Shown here: positions 22,576 to 34,489 of the stretch, piece after piece
Layout: every line of letters starts with the position of its first letter
Position numbering within the stretch: position 1 is the first letter of the stretch
Origin: Aplectana chamaeleonis
Taxonomy: Eukaryota; Nematoda; Chromadorea; Rhabditida; Cosmocercidae
DNA length: 64,000 bases
Direction: 5' to 3'
Assembly (NCBI GenBank): GCA_029168955.1
Contig: JAPDOI010000378.1
Coordinates: 124,001-188,000, forward strand
Notes under the pieces: model-generated
What the model was told of the DNA's origin: nothing
The model's input: only the letters and a program-made list of their open reading frames with translations
The model's database searches: none
Program-made: the position numbers and the translations under genes

Positions 22576-23445
22576 CCTGCAAGCCGAAGTTATCAACATG
22601 GTTACAACAAACTGCTTTCCATTCACCGCCTGCAGCATTAGTTTGGCTTCGAGGAACGATGTCCTACTCGGCTCACCCTTTACCATCATTTCCGGTTCAG
22701 ATCAAAGGAAGACATTTGCCGAAAACACGAAAAATCTATGTGTGGTCGGGACAAACAACTCGTACTCGTCAATTTAATACCGAAGCAAAGTACGAACAAT
22801 ATCCACCATCTTCAGAGAAAGCTTGCGTGGAGCTCCTCCAGAAGTGGTCTCCGAATGTGTTTATGTTATGAAGCGATTATGTTCTGTTATGGGGCGTAGC
22901 ATGGATATCATGAAGAGATGGGCGCTACACCTCACTCCGAATCTTATCTTCGCTTCACGATCGCCCCAAGAAAACCGGAATAGCCCCCACAAAGGCCCCA
23001 TTATCTAGATCAACTAGAAATCACACTATCCTATGAGGAAAGAGCAGTGCGTTTGTTGGGGCAAAGAAGGATTAGTTGGAGCGATTGTGGGGAAAATCAG
23101 AATTTCGACTGGGCCGCGCACCAATAGCTCCCTAATATCAATACTGTGCCACATAATAGGAGACAATGGCTGAACAAATTAAATGCACTTCGTTGTTGGG
23201 GGCTTCACGTAAAGTTTTGTCAGAGATCACACTTCCCTTCAGAGATGTCGAAAATTCCGCGATTCCTGTGCGTGTACGTACATACCCTCTATTTTAGAAC
23301 CGAATTTGCTCCGGTCCATCGCGTTCGTCTGCGGAACAAGGTGAGATACAGCGAGAGAGTGTGGCGGAGAAGGAGAAATTCATCAAATTAGTATCATTTT
23401 TGCCGCCTTTAGCTTCCGTTCACAGCAGACGACAAGCGGCAGGCG
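22576..23445. other. Unannotated interval
   Basis: No recognisable coding or repeat feature. A GAGA-rich patch near 23340-23380 resembles one at about 57410-57450. Confidence 0.3.
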
Positions 23446-23930
23446 TTAAAGGCACAGGACACCCAAAAAACTATTTTTCAGGTTTCATGCTTATCTTGTA
23501 GAGAGCCACTCTCTGATCACAATGGTATCTCTGGAATCGTTCAAAGCCCCTACGAACGGAGATGCGGCTCCTTGAGAATCCCTGCATTTTGAGGGCGAAA
23601 ATTTGGTGGACGAGTTGTCTCAGGCCTGTATTTCTCTTCATTCGCAATCGCTGCACGAGAGAAAAACAGGATGAGGAGATAGACCGGCAATGGACTGAAG
23701 AACGACGACATGTTGGGAATTCATCCATCCACTTAGCCGCTACCGAGTTCGTGAATCTGGTAGGGTGCCGGGCCTGTGGTGGTGAGCGAAGGAGGTCGGG
23801 CCTGTGGTGTTCGCCTATATCTCGCTTATTTGAAGGAGTTGAGACCTCGCATTTGGCTTGTGTTATACAGGAGGGGTCTGCTACACAATCAAACAAAAAT
23901 CACCAAATTCATGTCTGTGGGTGTACTTAA
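23446..23930 (-). mobile_element. TTAA-flanked element, family H (reverse)
   Basis: TTAAAGGCACAGGACACCC at the left, GGGTGTACTTAA at the right, 485 bp. It is the reverse complement of the following copy and shares the TTAA at 23927-23930 with it, so the two form an inverted pair. Confidence 0.7.
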
Positions 23931-24412
23931 AGACACAGTACACCCTCAGACATGAATTTGGTGATTTTCATTCAATTGTGTAGTGGACCCCTCCTGTATA
24001 ACACGTGCCAAGTTCGAGATCTCAATTGCTTACCAAGTCGGGCCTGACCACCACAGGCCCGACCTCCTTCGCTCACCGCCACAAGCCCGGCCCCCTACCA
24101 GATTTACGAACTCGATAGCGGCTTAATGGATGGATGAATTATCAACATGTTGTGTTCTTCAGCCCATTGCCGGACTGTCTCCTTATCCTGTTTTGCTCTC
24201 TTGCAGCGATTACGAATGAAGAGAAATACAGACCTGAGACAACTCGTCCACCAAATTTTTGCCCTCAAGATGCAGACATTTTCAAGGAGTCATATCTCCG
24301 TTCGTAGGAGGTCTTGGACGATTTCAGAGATATCGTTGTGATCAGAGAAAGGCTCTCTCCAAGATAGGCATGAAATCTGAAAAATTATTTCTTGGGTGTC
24401 CTGTGACTTTAA
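23927..24412 (+). mobile_element. TTAA-flanked element, family H (forward)
   Basis: TTAAAGACACAGTACACCCTC to GGGTGTCCTGTGACTTTAA. Interior blocks match 14943-15434. It abuts the previous element with no intervening base beyond the shared TTAA. Confidence 0.7.
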
Positions 24413-24651
24413 GTCGTTGCTCAAAGGCTGACGCATGACGCTCGGCGGCTGGCGCATGCAACGTGTCCGAGGACGACACGAGGTTATTGATGGTATTGAT
24501 AATATAAGTGACAGCCGCTACTGCCGCTATGCCTTCACCGTCAGCGACAGGCCGGCTGCAGTGTTCGCTAGGGAGTGAGATCAATAACAAATAGTAAAGA
24601 TGCGAACCCCCAGCGTCACTTGGTGCTAGGTCGTCTGCTATGGACGGAGCC

Positions 24652-25095
24652 TTGAAGGCAGTGTCCACGATGAAAATCGTTTTCGAATTTCTACCAGAAA
24701 ACGAGGGTTTAGAGCCTGACTGTTTCATCAGTAAAGAAAGAATCATGAAAAACGCTGTGAAACATGCAAAATCAGCTCTTCTTCTTGAAAGCCATATTTC
24801 AAAGTAGGATCAGTTGCGCGGGCATGGGCCTGAAGTAGACAGCGTGCAAATGCGCCCCAATGCTAAAATCCAGGCGCGCTCGCGCTCCAATGCTAATGCA
24901 GAAGCGGACCAAAGTGTTCCTCGGAAAACTCGACCGCGAGCGGAAGGGCTAGCGCGAGCGGACTTCGGAGCCGTATGCAGCTCTTTCGGGCTCGTTTTCG
25001 TTCGTTCTTTCGACCCCAGTGCTCCAATGAGACCCTGAACTTTCGGTTTCCGGCCAAAAACCGAGGACGAAATTTATCGTGGACACTGCCTTTAA
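24652..25095 (+). mobile_element. TTAA element, family B2 copy 1
   Basis: The left end is TTGAAGGCAGTGTCCACGAT (TTAA mutated to TTGA), the right end ATCGTGGACACTGCCTTTAA. The interior (GCGCGGGCATGGGCCTGAAG block, GGACTTCGGAGCCGTATG block) is closely similar to 35046-35491. First of four elements in a row. Confidence 0.75.
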
Positions 25096-25652
25096 AGGCA
25101 GTGGTCGCGATCAAATATGCTTGTCGTCTTTTTCTCTCTGAACCCTTTTCTGGGTCTCGAGTAGTAGGACTTATAAGACAAAATCGCGAAAAATCCACTG
25201 TTTTGGGACAAATTTAAAGCCTGAACTTTCTTGTCTTTTGATGGCGGACGAGCCCACTCCACATCATCGGCATCGATGACCTCTTATATCACGAACATCA
25301 GCTGGCTTCAAATTGAGTTTCAATCAAAGAACCTTTGAATTTATGTACACATCTAGTCAAAAACATTGACTGGAGTGCTTTCTTTCATTGCTCAACTGTC
25401 TTTATTAGCTAAATTTGCAATTATTTCTTCCTCTGAATGTCGATGATTTTTGACTGCTCGGCATGAGACTGCGCTGTTTTTAGTCGGCGCTGTGCACATG
25501 TGCACGAACTGGCTTATTTGGGCCCTAGAAACTCTTTAATTCTAGCCCGCTTTTCACCGCGATAATTCATAGTTTTTCAGCGGTTTTTGATCTAAGCTGA
25601 TTTTCGTAGTTTTTTTTTCGATATCGTTTTTAATCGTGACCACTGCCTTTAA
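25092..25652 (+). mobile_element. TTAA element, family B copy 1
   Basis: TTAAAGGCAGTGGTCGCGATC to ATCGTGACCACTGCCTTTAA. Same family as 34490-35049, 51157-51712 and, reversed, 29182-29709; all share the TATGCTTGTCGTCTTTTTC end and the ACTGCTCGGCATGAGACTGC block. It shares TTAA with both neighbours. Confidence 0.8.
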
Positions 25653-26104
25653 AGGCAGTGTTCACGATAAATTCCATTTCCGATATCTCCACGGTTTACG
25701 GAAGGTCTGGTGCCCTATATAGCAAGGCGTGCTTAAAAAGGACGCGAAAGACGCGTTTTTGAGCCAAAATAGGCAATCTTTTGTTTACGTTTACTTTTGA
25801 GTGTGGAGGAATCGACCGCTAGAGGGATGATAGCATTCAATGCAATCAAGCGATCAGGTCACTTATCAGCACTTCCTTCTCTTGATCACTTCTGTAATCT
25901 GAGTCTTCATTTGTTCATTCCGAGGGGGCGGATCTGGGGCACGGGGAGTGTCTGGGGCACCAAAACGCTTGTTTGCAGCCGTTATTTTGCCGCTCCTGGC
26001 TCTTCTTCTACCGTTCTTTCGACACTGGGAGCCTAGGATCCTTCTCGACTATCATTTCGCTGTGGAAAGTCAACGAGGATGATCATCGTGAACGCTGCCT
26101 TTAA
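25649..26104 (+). mobile_element. TTAA element, unclassified interior
   Basis: TTAAAGGCAGTGTTCACGATAA to ATCGTGAACGCTGCCTTTAA. The interior was not matched confidently to another copy in this window. It shares TTAA with both neighbours. Confidence 0.7.
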
Positions 26105-26585
26105 AGGCAGAGTCAAACCTCAGGGACGAAATCTGATACTATTTACACATGATTGTGGTGTGGACCCACCCTATAAAAATGAGCTGTGACCAAATGTGTT
26201 CTCCAAATAAGCGAGATAGAGGAGGAAGCCATCCTGGTGCCCACTACAAAAAGTCCCTTAGCCACGCCCCCCGCCCCCACCTCTGAGAGTCAACAGTGAC
26301 AGGATGAGCAATGGTTCTCGATCGATAATTCTGTTCTTCCCTTTCTTTTCAGCCTTTCTCTTCTCTCCGGTCAGCCCGCATACATCGATTGCAAGTGACG
26401 GAAATGACAAGCCTTGGACAACTCGTCCACCACGCTTTCGCCGCTCAGGCGATTTTTGAGTGATCATAACTCCCTTCCCAGGGGGGGGGGAGTTAGCTAC
26501 AATACAGGGAACATCTTTGGAATCAGCGTGTGACCGACTTCAAGATTAGCAGAAAGTCTCGAAAGACATTTCCAGGTCTTACTAA
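26101..26585 (+). mobile_element. TTAA element fragment, family A/K
   Basis: Starts TTAAAGGCAGAGTCAAACCTCAG directly at the previous element's end. The interior matches 52786-53259 (CAGGGACGAAATCTGA, CCACCCTATA, AAATAAGCGA-ATA blocks). The right end near 26585 lacks a TTAA and appears truncated. Confidence 0.55.
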
Positions 26586-26649
26586 GCTACATAGCTAAAT
26601 GGTGCTAAGCCCGATTATACTATAACTTTATTCTCAATTGCATTAGGTG

Positions 26650-26996
26650 CGGTGGTCACTGACGCCCAAGTGCCTAATGGTGCCGAAAGGGCTAGGATCC
26701 TAAGATTGCGTAACATCCATAGGAGACTAGAAAGAGCTCATATAATGATGATGTTCAAAATTCTTACTAGGAAACTGTCAATAGAACCAGCGAAGTTTTT
26801 TTGGAACCCACGTTACAAGAAGTAGAATAGGGAAACTGAGACTTTGTCTCCACGTGACAAGGTCACAAATAAGGTCAAGCTTTTTCACTTACCGAGGCGT
26901 AATTAAATTCAACCGGCTTCTGGGCGAGAATCCGAGCCTGTTGGGTATGTTTTCGAATGCTTTTAGGACCTTACTGGAAATCATCCAACTAACCTA
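26650..26996 (+). pseudogene. LINE reverse transcriptase C-terminal remnant
   Basis: Two adjacent open segments in different frames read like the C-terminal tail of CR1/Jockey-type LINE polyproteins. The first (to about 26822) contains RRLERAHIMMMFKILTRKLS followed shortly by KFF. The second (about 26833-26996) contains RSQIRSSFFTYRGVIKFNRL and then a short SNAFRTLLEI. This matches the family layout of an R-L-x-YKIL motif, then an R-x-FF-x-R-V-x-WN segment, then an S-x-x-x-FK tail. A stop and frame change separate the parts and the upstream RT core is absent. Assignment rests on pattern resemblance only. Confidence 0.5.
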
Positions 26997-27047
26997 GCTG
27001 GCTTGTTGTAATGTGCCTGCTGGCTCTTTGAGTCTACATTTCTATTC

Positions 27048-27541
27048 TTAAAGGCAGTGTTCACGATGAAAAAAGTTTTCGAAATTCCACTAGGATTGGG
27101 TAGTGGAGGGACGCTCTGTAACGTTAACGTCGAAAGAACGCATGAAAACGAGCCAGGAAGAGCCCCAAAAGAGCCCGAAGTTGCAACTTCGAGCGCATTG
27201 AAAACCCCAAAAGCGCATCACACGCCCACCGACGTGAACAAATGAATGCTCGAGGTCGTGAGATGAGCGATGATTTTCAATCATTAGCCCCGTTCTTCCC
27301 TTCATTCTCAGCTTCTCTCTTTACTCAGGTCAGCTCGCATAGATCGGCTTCAAAAGACGGAAGTTACAAGCCTCGGACAACTCGTCCACCATGTTTCCAT
27401 AGCTCAATCTTTGAGGGACCATACCTGTGTTCACAGAAGGTCTTGTATGATTTCAGATGCACCATTGGAATCAGCATGGGGCCGTTCTCAAGATAGGCGG
27501 AAAAACAGAAAAACGATTTTCATCGTGAACACTGCCTTTAA
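27048..27541 (+). mobile_element. TTAA-flanked MITE, family A
   Basis: 494 bp, TTAAAGGCAGTGTTCACGATG to CATCGTGAACACTGCCTTTAA. Best-preserved family-A copy in the window. The 84-codon frame inside recurs partly in the other copies and is not a recognised protein. Confidence 0.8.
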
Positions 27542-28719
27542 CGCGTGCTGGATTGTTCTTTCCTGTTTTCTTTGTTTTTGACTCTAGTTTTAAGGTTGTT
27601 GTTTAAGTTCCAGTTTGTCATTTTATTGCATTTCTAGTTTGTTTTTGTTTTGCATAACGTGGGGTTGTTCCGCGTCCGGGATAACTAATGAAAAATAAAT
27701 GAGTACCTGAAAATGATCGTCACGAGTGTCGGAAAGCAATGGATCAGAAAAAAAGCTTTATGGATAGACCGAATGAGCTAGTTCGGCTATTAAATTGTGA
27801 GAAAAATATTTTTTGTTCAAAAAGCCGACCTACCTTAGCAAGGAATCTTTTAATTTCGATATAGCGAAGTAAATTTTGTGGCTTTACTTGAACCTCATTA
27901 CCCCATAACGACGACTTTTTGATTTTTTGCAGTGAATCTCAAGGTCGAGTCAAGAATTGGCTCTGCTCCACATGCGTATACAGTTTCGAAAGAACCCAAA
28001 TCCAATGTGATTTTAGACCATGAGGAGAAACAAATGTTTTCCGTGTTTCTTCAAACAGCCAATCTGTGATATTTATATGCCTTACGACGCGTATTAGAGT
28101 TTAACTGGTATTTTATATAGTACACTAGTATATGCATATGTATATCACCATGATCAAAGAAAAACTGCTTCGCAGGATCTGTTTCTCGGATGCCATGAAA
28201 CTTACTTTTCCGAGTGATCTTTCGACTGTGTCATCACCGTAAGAGAAGGCAAGCTATGGAAAGCATTAGTTCAGCAGTGTAGTGGGTAATCCAGCCGGTG
28301 TTGCCGTCACCACCCACTTGTCATAACACACTTCAATATTGGATCGTGGATGACATTGTTTCTTACTGCACTTTACGAAAGCGCTCTTCTATCAATGAGC
28401 TCTTGATCGCCATTCATGTCTGTATTCAGTTCATGTCGTTGGGCTTATGCCTTGATGGGCATCGCACACACACCTCTTTCGACTACATTTCTGATAAATG
28501 AAATGCATCATATCACCGTTTTAATGCTTCTAATTCTGAATACCTCTGATCGTTGTTCAACTCACTTGTTGGTTACCGATTTCAACACAAATTCCTCTAT
28601 CCAAATTTTGTGGTTTTTCATGATTTCATACACGACCTTGAGGCGACCAGAAATGAATGCACGCACATTGGAATGATTTGCCCATCTTGCTGAGCGCAGT
28701 ATGCACTATACTTTAACCG
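27542..28719. other. Unannotated interval
   Basis: About 1.2 kb of AT-rich sequence. Short frames at 28298-28676 show no domain or splice support. Confidence 0.3.
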
Positions 28720-28925
28720 AATCGAATGATTCGAAAAATCATTCAGCGGAAAAGTTCAACTTCGAATTATTCGAAAAGTCGAGTTTTCGAAAAATGCAAA
28801 ATCCCTAGTGATTCGAGAAAGGCAAATCTCCGAATCATTCGAAAAACCGAATATTTAAGGAGTGCCAATTTCCGAGTTATTCGAAAAATCGAATATTCGG
28901 AAATCTACACAAACAGCCAAATGAA
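28720..28925. repeat. Diverged tandem repeat of ATTCGAAAAA-type units
   Basis: About four units of roughly 45-50 bp with core ATTCGAAAAATCGAATATTC. Related TTCGAAT-rich sequence is at 3840-4450. Confidence 0.55.
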
Positions 28926-29181
28926 TTCCATAGTCGACTTTTCGAATCAACAGACCTTGGAGAAATTTATGGATACCGGAGATAAAGTTCTCACGTTCTC
29001 ATCTGCCTACATATTGACCACTGCCGTTTCAGTTCATAGAACAGTTGAGCTCGTTTAGAACTACAACGTAGTCCTAAGAAAGGTTCGCAGAACTTATTCA
29101 ATATCTCTTGGTACAAAGGGAGATGGTAGTACGGGCGGGGTCATCTCTCCGTCGACCAATCGGCGAAAGTCTCTAGATCCC

Positions 29182-29709
29182 TTAAAGGCAGTGGTCACGA
29201 TGAAAAACCTTTTTGAAAAAACTACGAAAATCAGCTTAGATCAAAAAGAGCTGCAAAACTATGAAAGTAGCGCGGTGAAAAACGGGTTAGAATAAGAATT
29301 TCTAAGGCCCAAAGATGCCATTTCGTGCACACGTGCATAGAGCCGCTCAGAAAGATCGCAGTCTCATGCCGAGCAGTCGAAAATCATCGACATTCAGAGG
29401 AAGAAATAAATGCTGATTTACCTAATGAAAACAGTTGACCAATGAAAGAAAGCACTCCAGTCAATGTTTTTGACTAGATGTGTTTAGAAATTCGAAGGTT
29501 CATTGATTGAAATTCAAATTCAAGCCCGCTGATGTTCTTGCTATAAGAGGTCATCGATGCCGATGATGTGGGGTGGGCTCGTCCAGGCTTCAAATTTGGC
29601 CCAAAGCAGTGATTGATTTTTTCTCATAGGTTTCTCACTCGAGACCCAGAAAAGGGTTTAGAGAGAAAAAAAGACGACAAGCATATTTGGTCGCGACCAC
29701 TGCCTTTAA
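29182..29709 (-). mobile_element. TTAA element, family B (reverse)
   Basis: TTAAAGGCAGTGGTCACGATG to GTCGCGACCACTGCCTTTAA. Reverse orientation relative to 25092-25652. It abuts the next TIR element directly. Confidence 0.75.
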
Positions 29710-30284
29710 GGCTCCGTCCATACGTGGCGAGAGCGTGCGATTACGCAAAATCGATGGTCATCGTGGGCACGCAATTCACTAGCGGCTCACAGGCGCTCCT
29801 TCTCGCGCGCCCTTGCCCGCTCGCTCTCGCGCGCTTGCGCCAGCACCACGAAACAAGCAGCAAGTTTCAAGCTTACTGCTTTATCACTAAAGCAAGTGGC
29901 ATCAAACCTGTATCAAAACTACTGCCCCGGTTTTCCATAATCCCACCACGGAAGTCGAAAACCGTGGGAAATCATCAGCCGTTGCGCCGACTCGAGCAAT
30001 TGATCACCCGATCAAACGTTTTAAATCGAATCAACACGAGGTAGGGGTTGAGCAGAGTACCAATGGGGCGCGGCGCGGCCTGATGATGGAGAGCAGTATT
30101 GATAGATCGCCGCTATCTATCAATACGGCCCACCATCATCAGGCCGCGCCGCACCCTGTTGGCACTCTGCTCAACCCCGTAGGGGGTGCTTGCCTGTGTT
30201 GATTTGCGGGCAGCGTTGAGGAGCGTCGAGAGGCGCACAACAGCGGAAACGCCCGCTCTCGTCAAGTATGTACGCGGCCTAAGA
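29709..30284. mobile_element. Short TIR element, copy 2, with internal foldback
   Basis: Starts AAGGCTCCGTCCATACGTGG and is the reverse counterpart of 135-554; the right end (GCCCGCTCTCGTCAAGTATG) is diverged. It contains an extra near-palindrome at 30045-30178 absent from copy 1: GGCCTGATGATGG pairs with CCACCATCATCAGGCC and GATAGATCG-CCGC-TATCTATC is at the centre. The palindrome may be a separate insertion. Confidence 0.55.
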
Positions 30285-30365
30285 AGCTACCGATTGGCCA
30301 CTGGAGGAATAAATTCTGCCCCCACATGTATGTTTTTATCATCGGAGAACAAGAATTGCAGACAT

Positions 30366-30940
30366 CATGATCATGTTGGAGAGAGCGGGACTGCAGAAAG
30401 CGTCACGTCTTCGCCCTGAAATGCGCTACTCCGGTGACAAATGCGGAGGATTTGTGGTTATGACCAAGGGAAGAGATGTCGTCTTATGCTTAACAACACT
30501 TTCTGATGCCAGTACGTACAGTGTCTCATCCATGAAGGAATACAACAGAAGCTGCAAGAAATTAGAAGGTGTGATTAAGAAGATCCTGGATCAGAAAGTA
30601 GACGAAAAGAATGTTTAACGACTTCTCCCCACCCATTCCACAGTCCCAACATCCTACCAACTTGTCAAAACCCACAAACTTCCGAAGCTCAATGCAGGAG
30701 AGGGCCTACCAAATAGTGTGATCAAAACTCGGCCTATCCTATCATCTTGCGGAGGACCAACCGACGGAGTGAGCTGGTTCGCTAATCATCTTCTGTCCTC
30801 CTTGCTAGTTTGTTCCATCGCATCTAGAACAAGGATGAGTTCCTTCAAGGATTGCGGAGCTGTGCTCTGTCAGGAGATCATTTACAGTATAAGAACTCTG
30901 ATGTGACACCGCTCTACACTAATGTAGATACGGGCGCAGC
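30366..30940 (+). pseudogene. Penelope-like element, N-terminal and early RT part
   Basis: The region before the nested LINE encodes pieces of a Penelope-like reverse transcriptase. 30366-30618 has a lysine-rich upstream region. About 30640-30905 contains SYQLVKTHKL and IKTRPILSSCGGPT, which correspond to the K-x-HK and R-P-I-x-SS-x-G-x-PT motifs of the family. About 30900-30930 reads DVTPLYTNVDTGA, the motif A aspartate region. A stop lies between the second and third pieces, so the copy is defective. It continues at 31966 after the inserted LINE. Confidence 0.75.
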
Positions 30941-30942
30941 TA

Positions 30943-31965
30943 TTTACTTATTTATTTTATTTGACTGTCAATCTATATTATAACAATATACTATGGCGCC
31001 TCCTTCTTGACATCCACTCCCTTTTCGACATTTCTCTTGCCATTCCCTGCCAGTTCCGTGTCGTCAGATATATCTGGAAAACATCTCGCCATCTTGTTTT
31101 AGGTCCACATACCTACCAGCCGTTTCACAAACGGTTGCCACTCCATCAGTTGTTTCGACCACTTCTGATTTCTTGATGTGGCGAGTTCCCACGCATAGGA
31201 CCATTTTTTCCTTTCTGCACAGTCCACGACATCTTTGACCTTCGTTACTCCTCGAAACCACGCATTCGATTTTCTGTCTTGCAGACGCACCCTGGTCATG
31301 CGTCGTTCCATACGTCGTTGAGCTGAACCGAGTCGTCGTTCAGTCGATTTCGTGAGTGTCCATGTCTCGGCTCCATAAAGCATCGCCGGCAGTATGCACA
31401 TGTTGAAAAGTCGACGTTTCCATTTCATCTCTACTGTTCTAGACGTCAGGAAATCTCTATACTGACGGAAGCAATTCCATCCAGCCCGAATTCGTCGCGA
31501 CATCTCCTTGCTGTGGTCACGATCGAGCGAAATCTCTTGTCCGAGGTATACAAAGGAATTCACGTCGTCAAGTCGAGTCCCTTGAAGCACAACTGTGGCC
31601 GCAACACTGATCATGATTTGTTTTCGAAGTGTTGATCCTCAAGCCGCACTTTGAGCATTCGTCTAGCTCACCAATCATTGTCTGTAGTTCCTCGCTTGAC
31701 TTCTCAAATAAAATCACATCATCCGCGAAACGGAGGTTGGTTAGGTGATCCCCAACGATTTTGAGCACGTACATGTTCCATTGAAGTCTGCGGAATATGT
31801 GTTCAATTGTCGCAGTGAATAGTTTCGGCGAAATCGTATCCCCTTGACGGACTCCTCGGCAAACGTTGATTGGGATTTTGGCATCTTGGATCCGAACTGT
31901 TGATTTTGCGATCGTATTGATTTGCCGGAGCAGCGTGATTAACCGACCATTGACTACTTGTTCAT
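30943..31965 (-). mobile_element. RTE-type LINE, 5'-truncated, nested in the Penelope element
   Basis: On the minus strand, from 31960 down to about 31100, it encodes the second half of a non-LTR reverse transcriptase. RGVRQGDTISPKLFTA is the RT block before the catalytic site and LRFADDVILFEKSS carries the catalytic FADD box. The C-terminal region follows with VYLGQEIS, MLYGAETWTL and RRMERRMTRV. The low-coordinate end is an A/T-rich simple tract (ATTTACTTATTTATTTTATT), as expected for an RTE 3' tail. A frame change at about 31600 separates the RT and C-terminal parts. The N-terminal endonuclease is absent. It splits the Penelope RT between motif A and the following helix. Confidence 0.8.
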
Positions 31966-32430
31966 GAAGCTATCAATGCATGCTTCAATTCGTTCCAACA
32001 TCAGGATGAGGTCCAGCTGTGCAATCTCCAGTACGATGACATCGAGACGCTGCTAAATGAAGTGGTGGAATTCAACTTCTCCCGCTTTTGTAACGTGATC
32101 TACCAACAGAGGCGTGGCTTAGCGATGGGAAACAGGCTGGCACCATTGCTGGCGATACTGTTCATAGACAGCTTCGAGAGTTGTTTGACATCGGATGTTC
32201 TCTTTTATGGCCGCTACATCGACGACATCATGGTTATCACGCAAACAACAAGGGGAATGCTGGAAGTTTTCAATGGTCTGAACTCTCGATACGAATCTAT
32301 AAATCTGGCAATCGAAGCTCCAGGACACCAACACTACCTGCCATTCTAGAACACAAAAGTCCGAATTGCAGAAGGTGTTCACACTGCCCTACTTCTTCCG
32401 GATCGGTAACTTCGTGCTCCACTGCAAAAC
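31966..32430 (+). pseudogene. Penelope-like element, RT core continued
   Basis: The reading resumes with VHEAINACFNSFQ and DIETLLNEVVEFNFSRF, then RRGLAMGNRLAPLLAILF (motif B) and the catalytic YIDDIMVIT (motif C). A stop at about 32347 interrupts LPF-NTKVRIAEG, the usual LP-F-L-NT-x-V region. No GIY-YIG endonuclease follows, so the 3' part is missing. Same family type as the minus-strand element at 58.4-60.1 kb, but clearly diverged from it. Confidence 0.8.
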
Positions 32431-33312
32431 TACCGCGCATCGAAAAGGGGAACCACGGCGGACACTGCTCAGGCACTCGGGGGTGCCGAGACGCGCCCCC
32501 GAACACCCGCCGGTGGCTCCCCACCGCGCGTCTGGGTGCGACGAGGTGCGCTTACCGTCGGCAGTGTTCCGAGACGCGCACCATCACTGAAATTTCGCCG
32601 TTAGCGCACCATCACACAAATTTTCCGGCTTGGAACGCTCCCCTTACTCAGTAATAGGTCGGACGACATCAAGATTATAATGGTTTATTATAACAATAAC
32701 GTAGCTACACCAATAAGTGGGCGTGGTCGATGTTGAGCATGGCGAAATGGATCGTGGGGCCCGAGGTGACGAGAGGAGAGGCGAAGCGGTTGGCAGTCGT
32801 GTCGGTGGGAGACGGGAGGTGACGGTGCTGTCCGGATGGTGCAAGTGATGATGAGGCGGCGGCTCCAGTTCCTTAAATAGGCGAGTTGGGTACTCTATTA
32901 GCAATGATAACGCAATCCACTCGGGACCTATTGGCTATGTGATACAAGGTAACTCGTCCACAAGTACCGCCTATTCCTAAACCTTTACAACTCTAAATTT
33001 GCCATATATGCAATTTGCCCATGATTATACATTATTCTCTCGTCGTTTGTTGATACCAAAACTAGTGGAATGCTGATTTTATTAGGTTCACTATTGGAAA
33101 TGTTTCTTTATTAGATTTATTAATACACTACATTTGAGAATAGTATTGCAGTCAATCAGCAACAATGAAAATGCTATCGATAGTTCTTCAGAACAAAACA
33201 ACCATAATCGTTACTAAGAACAAAGCATCCAATGTCGTTATCTGACGAAACTGTCTTTGACCATCAAAATAGATGAAAAAAAGCATGAGTGGATGTTTTA
33301 CACTGGTACCTA
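32431..33312. other. Unannotated interval
   Basis: Contains a GC-rich patch with CACCCGCCGG-type sequence and an AT-rich tail. No gene supported. Confidence 0.3.
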
Positions 33313-33597
33313 AAGTGTGCCCGAATGAGAATGGCGGCCCACGCGGCTGGCGTGCTTGGGGGCGGCCGTCGCATGTGCCGCTCTCGGACGAGTGTTGGAT
33401 TCCAACGACGGCCATCCCCTCTTCCCCCTCTACAGAGCTGATTGATCGGCGCAGTGCTTGCTGCCAGCCGGTGCCGTCTCCCTTCGTAGTCGATGGCGGT
33501 GGGGACGTTTCGCATTCTCGTCCGAGAGCGGTGAACGCGACTGCCGCCTGCCAAGCACGCCGGCCGCATGGGCCGCCATTCTCATTCGGACACACTT
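33313..33597. mobile_element. TA-flanked MITE with long TIRs, copy 1
   Basis: The ends are AAGTGTGCCCGAATGAGAAT and, reversed, AAGTGTGTCCGAATGAGAAT, extending about 80 bp as inverted repeats (GGCGTGCTTGG, GCTCTCGGACGAG). TA flanks both sides, as in Tc1/mariner-derived MITEs. The second copy is inside the galactosyltransferase intron at 46326-46598. Confidence 0.75.
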
Positions 33598-33975
33598 TAC
33601 TAATATGCACTCAATCTATCCTCACACAACCGTAGAATGTACTCGAGAGACCGGTAGTGACCCAGGGATTAAAAACACGGATTCTGGAGGCAGAAAGATG
33701 AAATGAAAACGGAACCTTGGGTAACTGAGAACACGCAGAGAAGAGAAGAACACCGCTGACTAATTACAAAGTTCAATAACATCAACAAGAACTAAGCAGG
33801 AATCACTTCAGAACATTTGCGCTAAAAAAAGCAATGGATAACAACCGCATCGGAGAACTCAAGCTGAAGGCACGAACTGAGACTGGTTTCCTTCATGTTT
33901 CCTAAACGTGTTATGTGCTTGAAAAAATAGAACGTTTTTTGAAATAGCGGTTCCGTTTGAACACACCTCAGATGC

Positions 33976-34103
33976 CGGATTCATCATTGCGTTAACCCTA
34001 AGTTTTTTGATTGGGTTGGGTTTAGCGCGTGTGCAAGCGAGCTAATATTTGCGCCATACCCAACCCAAATCCACAAACCCAGGGTTAATGCAATGATGAA
34101 TCC
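33976..34103. repeat. Foldback hairpin with GGATTCAT ends
   Basis: GGATTCATCATTGCGTTAAC pairs with GTTAATGCAATGATGAATCC, and TTGGGTTGGG with CCCAACCCAA. The motif GCCGGATTCAT or its reverse also occurs near 47722, 52184 and 53779, suggesting scattered relatives. Confidence 0.65.
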
Positions 34104-34489
34104 TCGGGCAGCAGACATAGGTCTACGGATTCTAAAGGTCCAGAAATGGACCAGTCTCAATCTTCTTGATCGCTTGAGTATCCGACAAACTGGTAGGCGT
34201 GGGTTTTGATAGAGCTTCGCTCGCCAGACGCCTGGCTTGAACTTCCTACGTCTACGCAGACATCTCCGTCGTCCACGCAGATGTCTCCATCGTCCATCTT
34301 TTGATGTGCCGGCCGTGCCCAGGTCTGCTTTCCGTGGCGCTGAAATGAAAGATTTATTGATTTCATTTTCAATTAGAAAATGAATACAGCTATTCAACCA
34401 TTGGCTTCAGTGGAGTTCTATCAACATACTGCGTTTTGCTATCCAAGCGTACACACTCTCATCGAATTCGTATCCCAGCACGTGATTCC

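Noticed and set aside
22443..22871. 142-codon plus-strand frame
   Set aside because: Its first part is the foldback hairpin at 22440-22575 and the rest shows no recognisable protein features.
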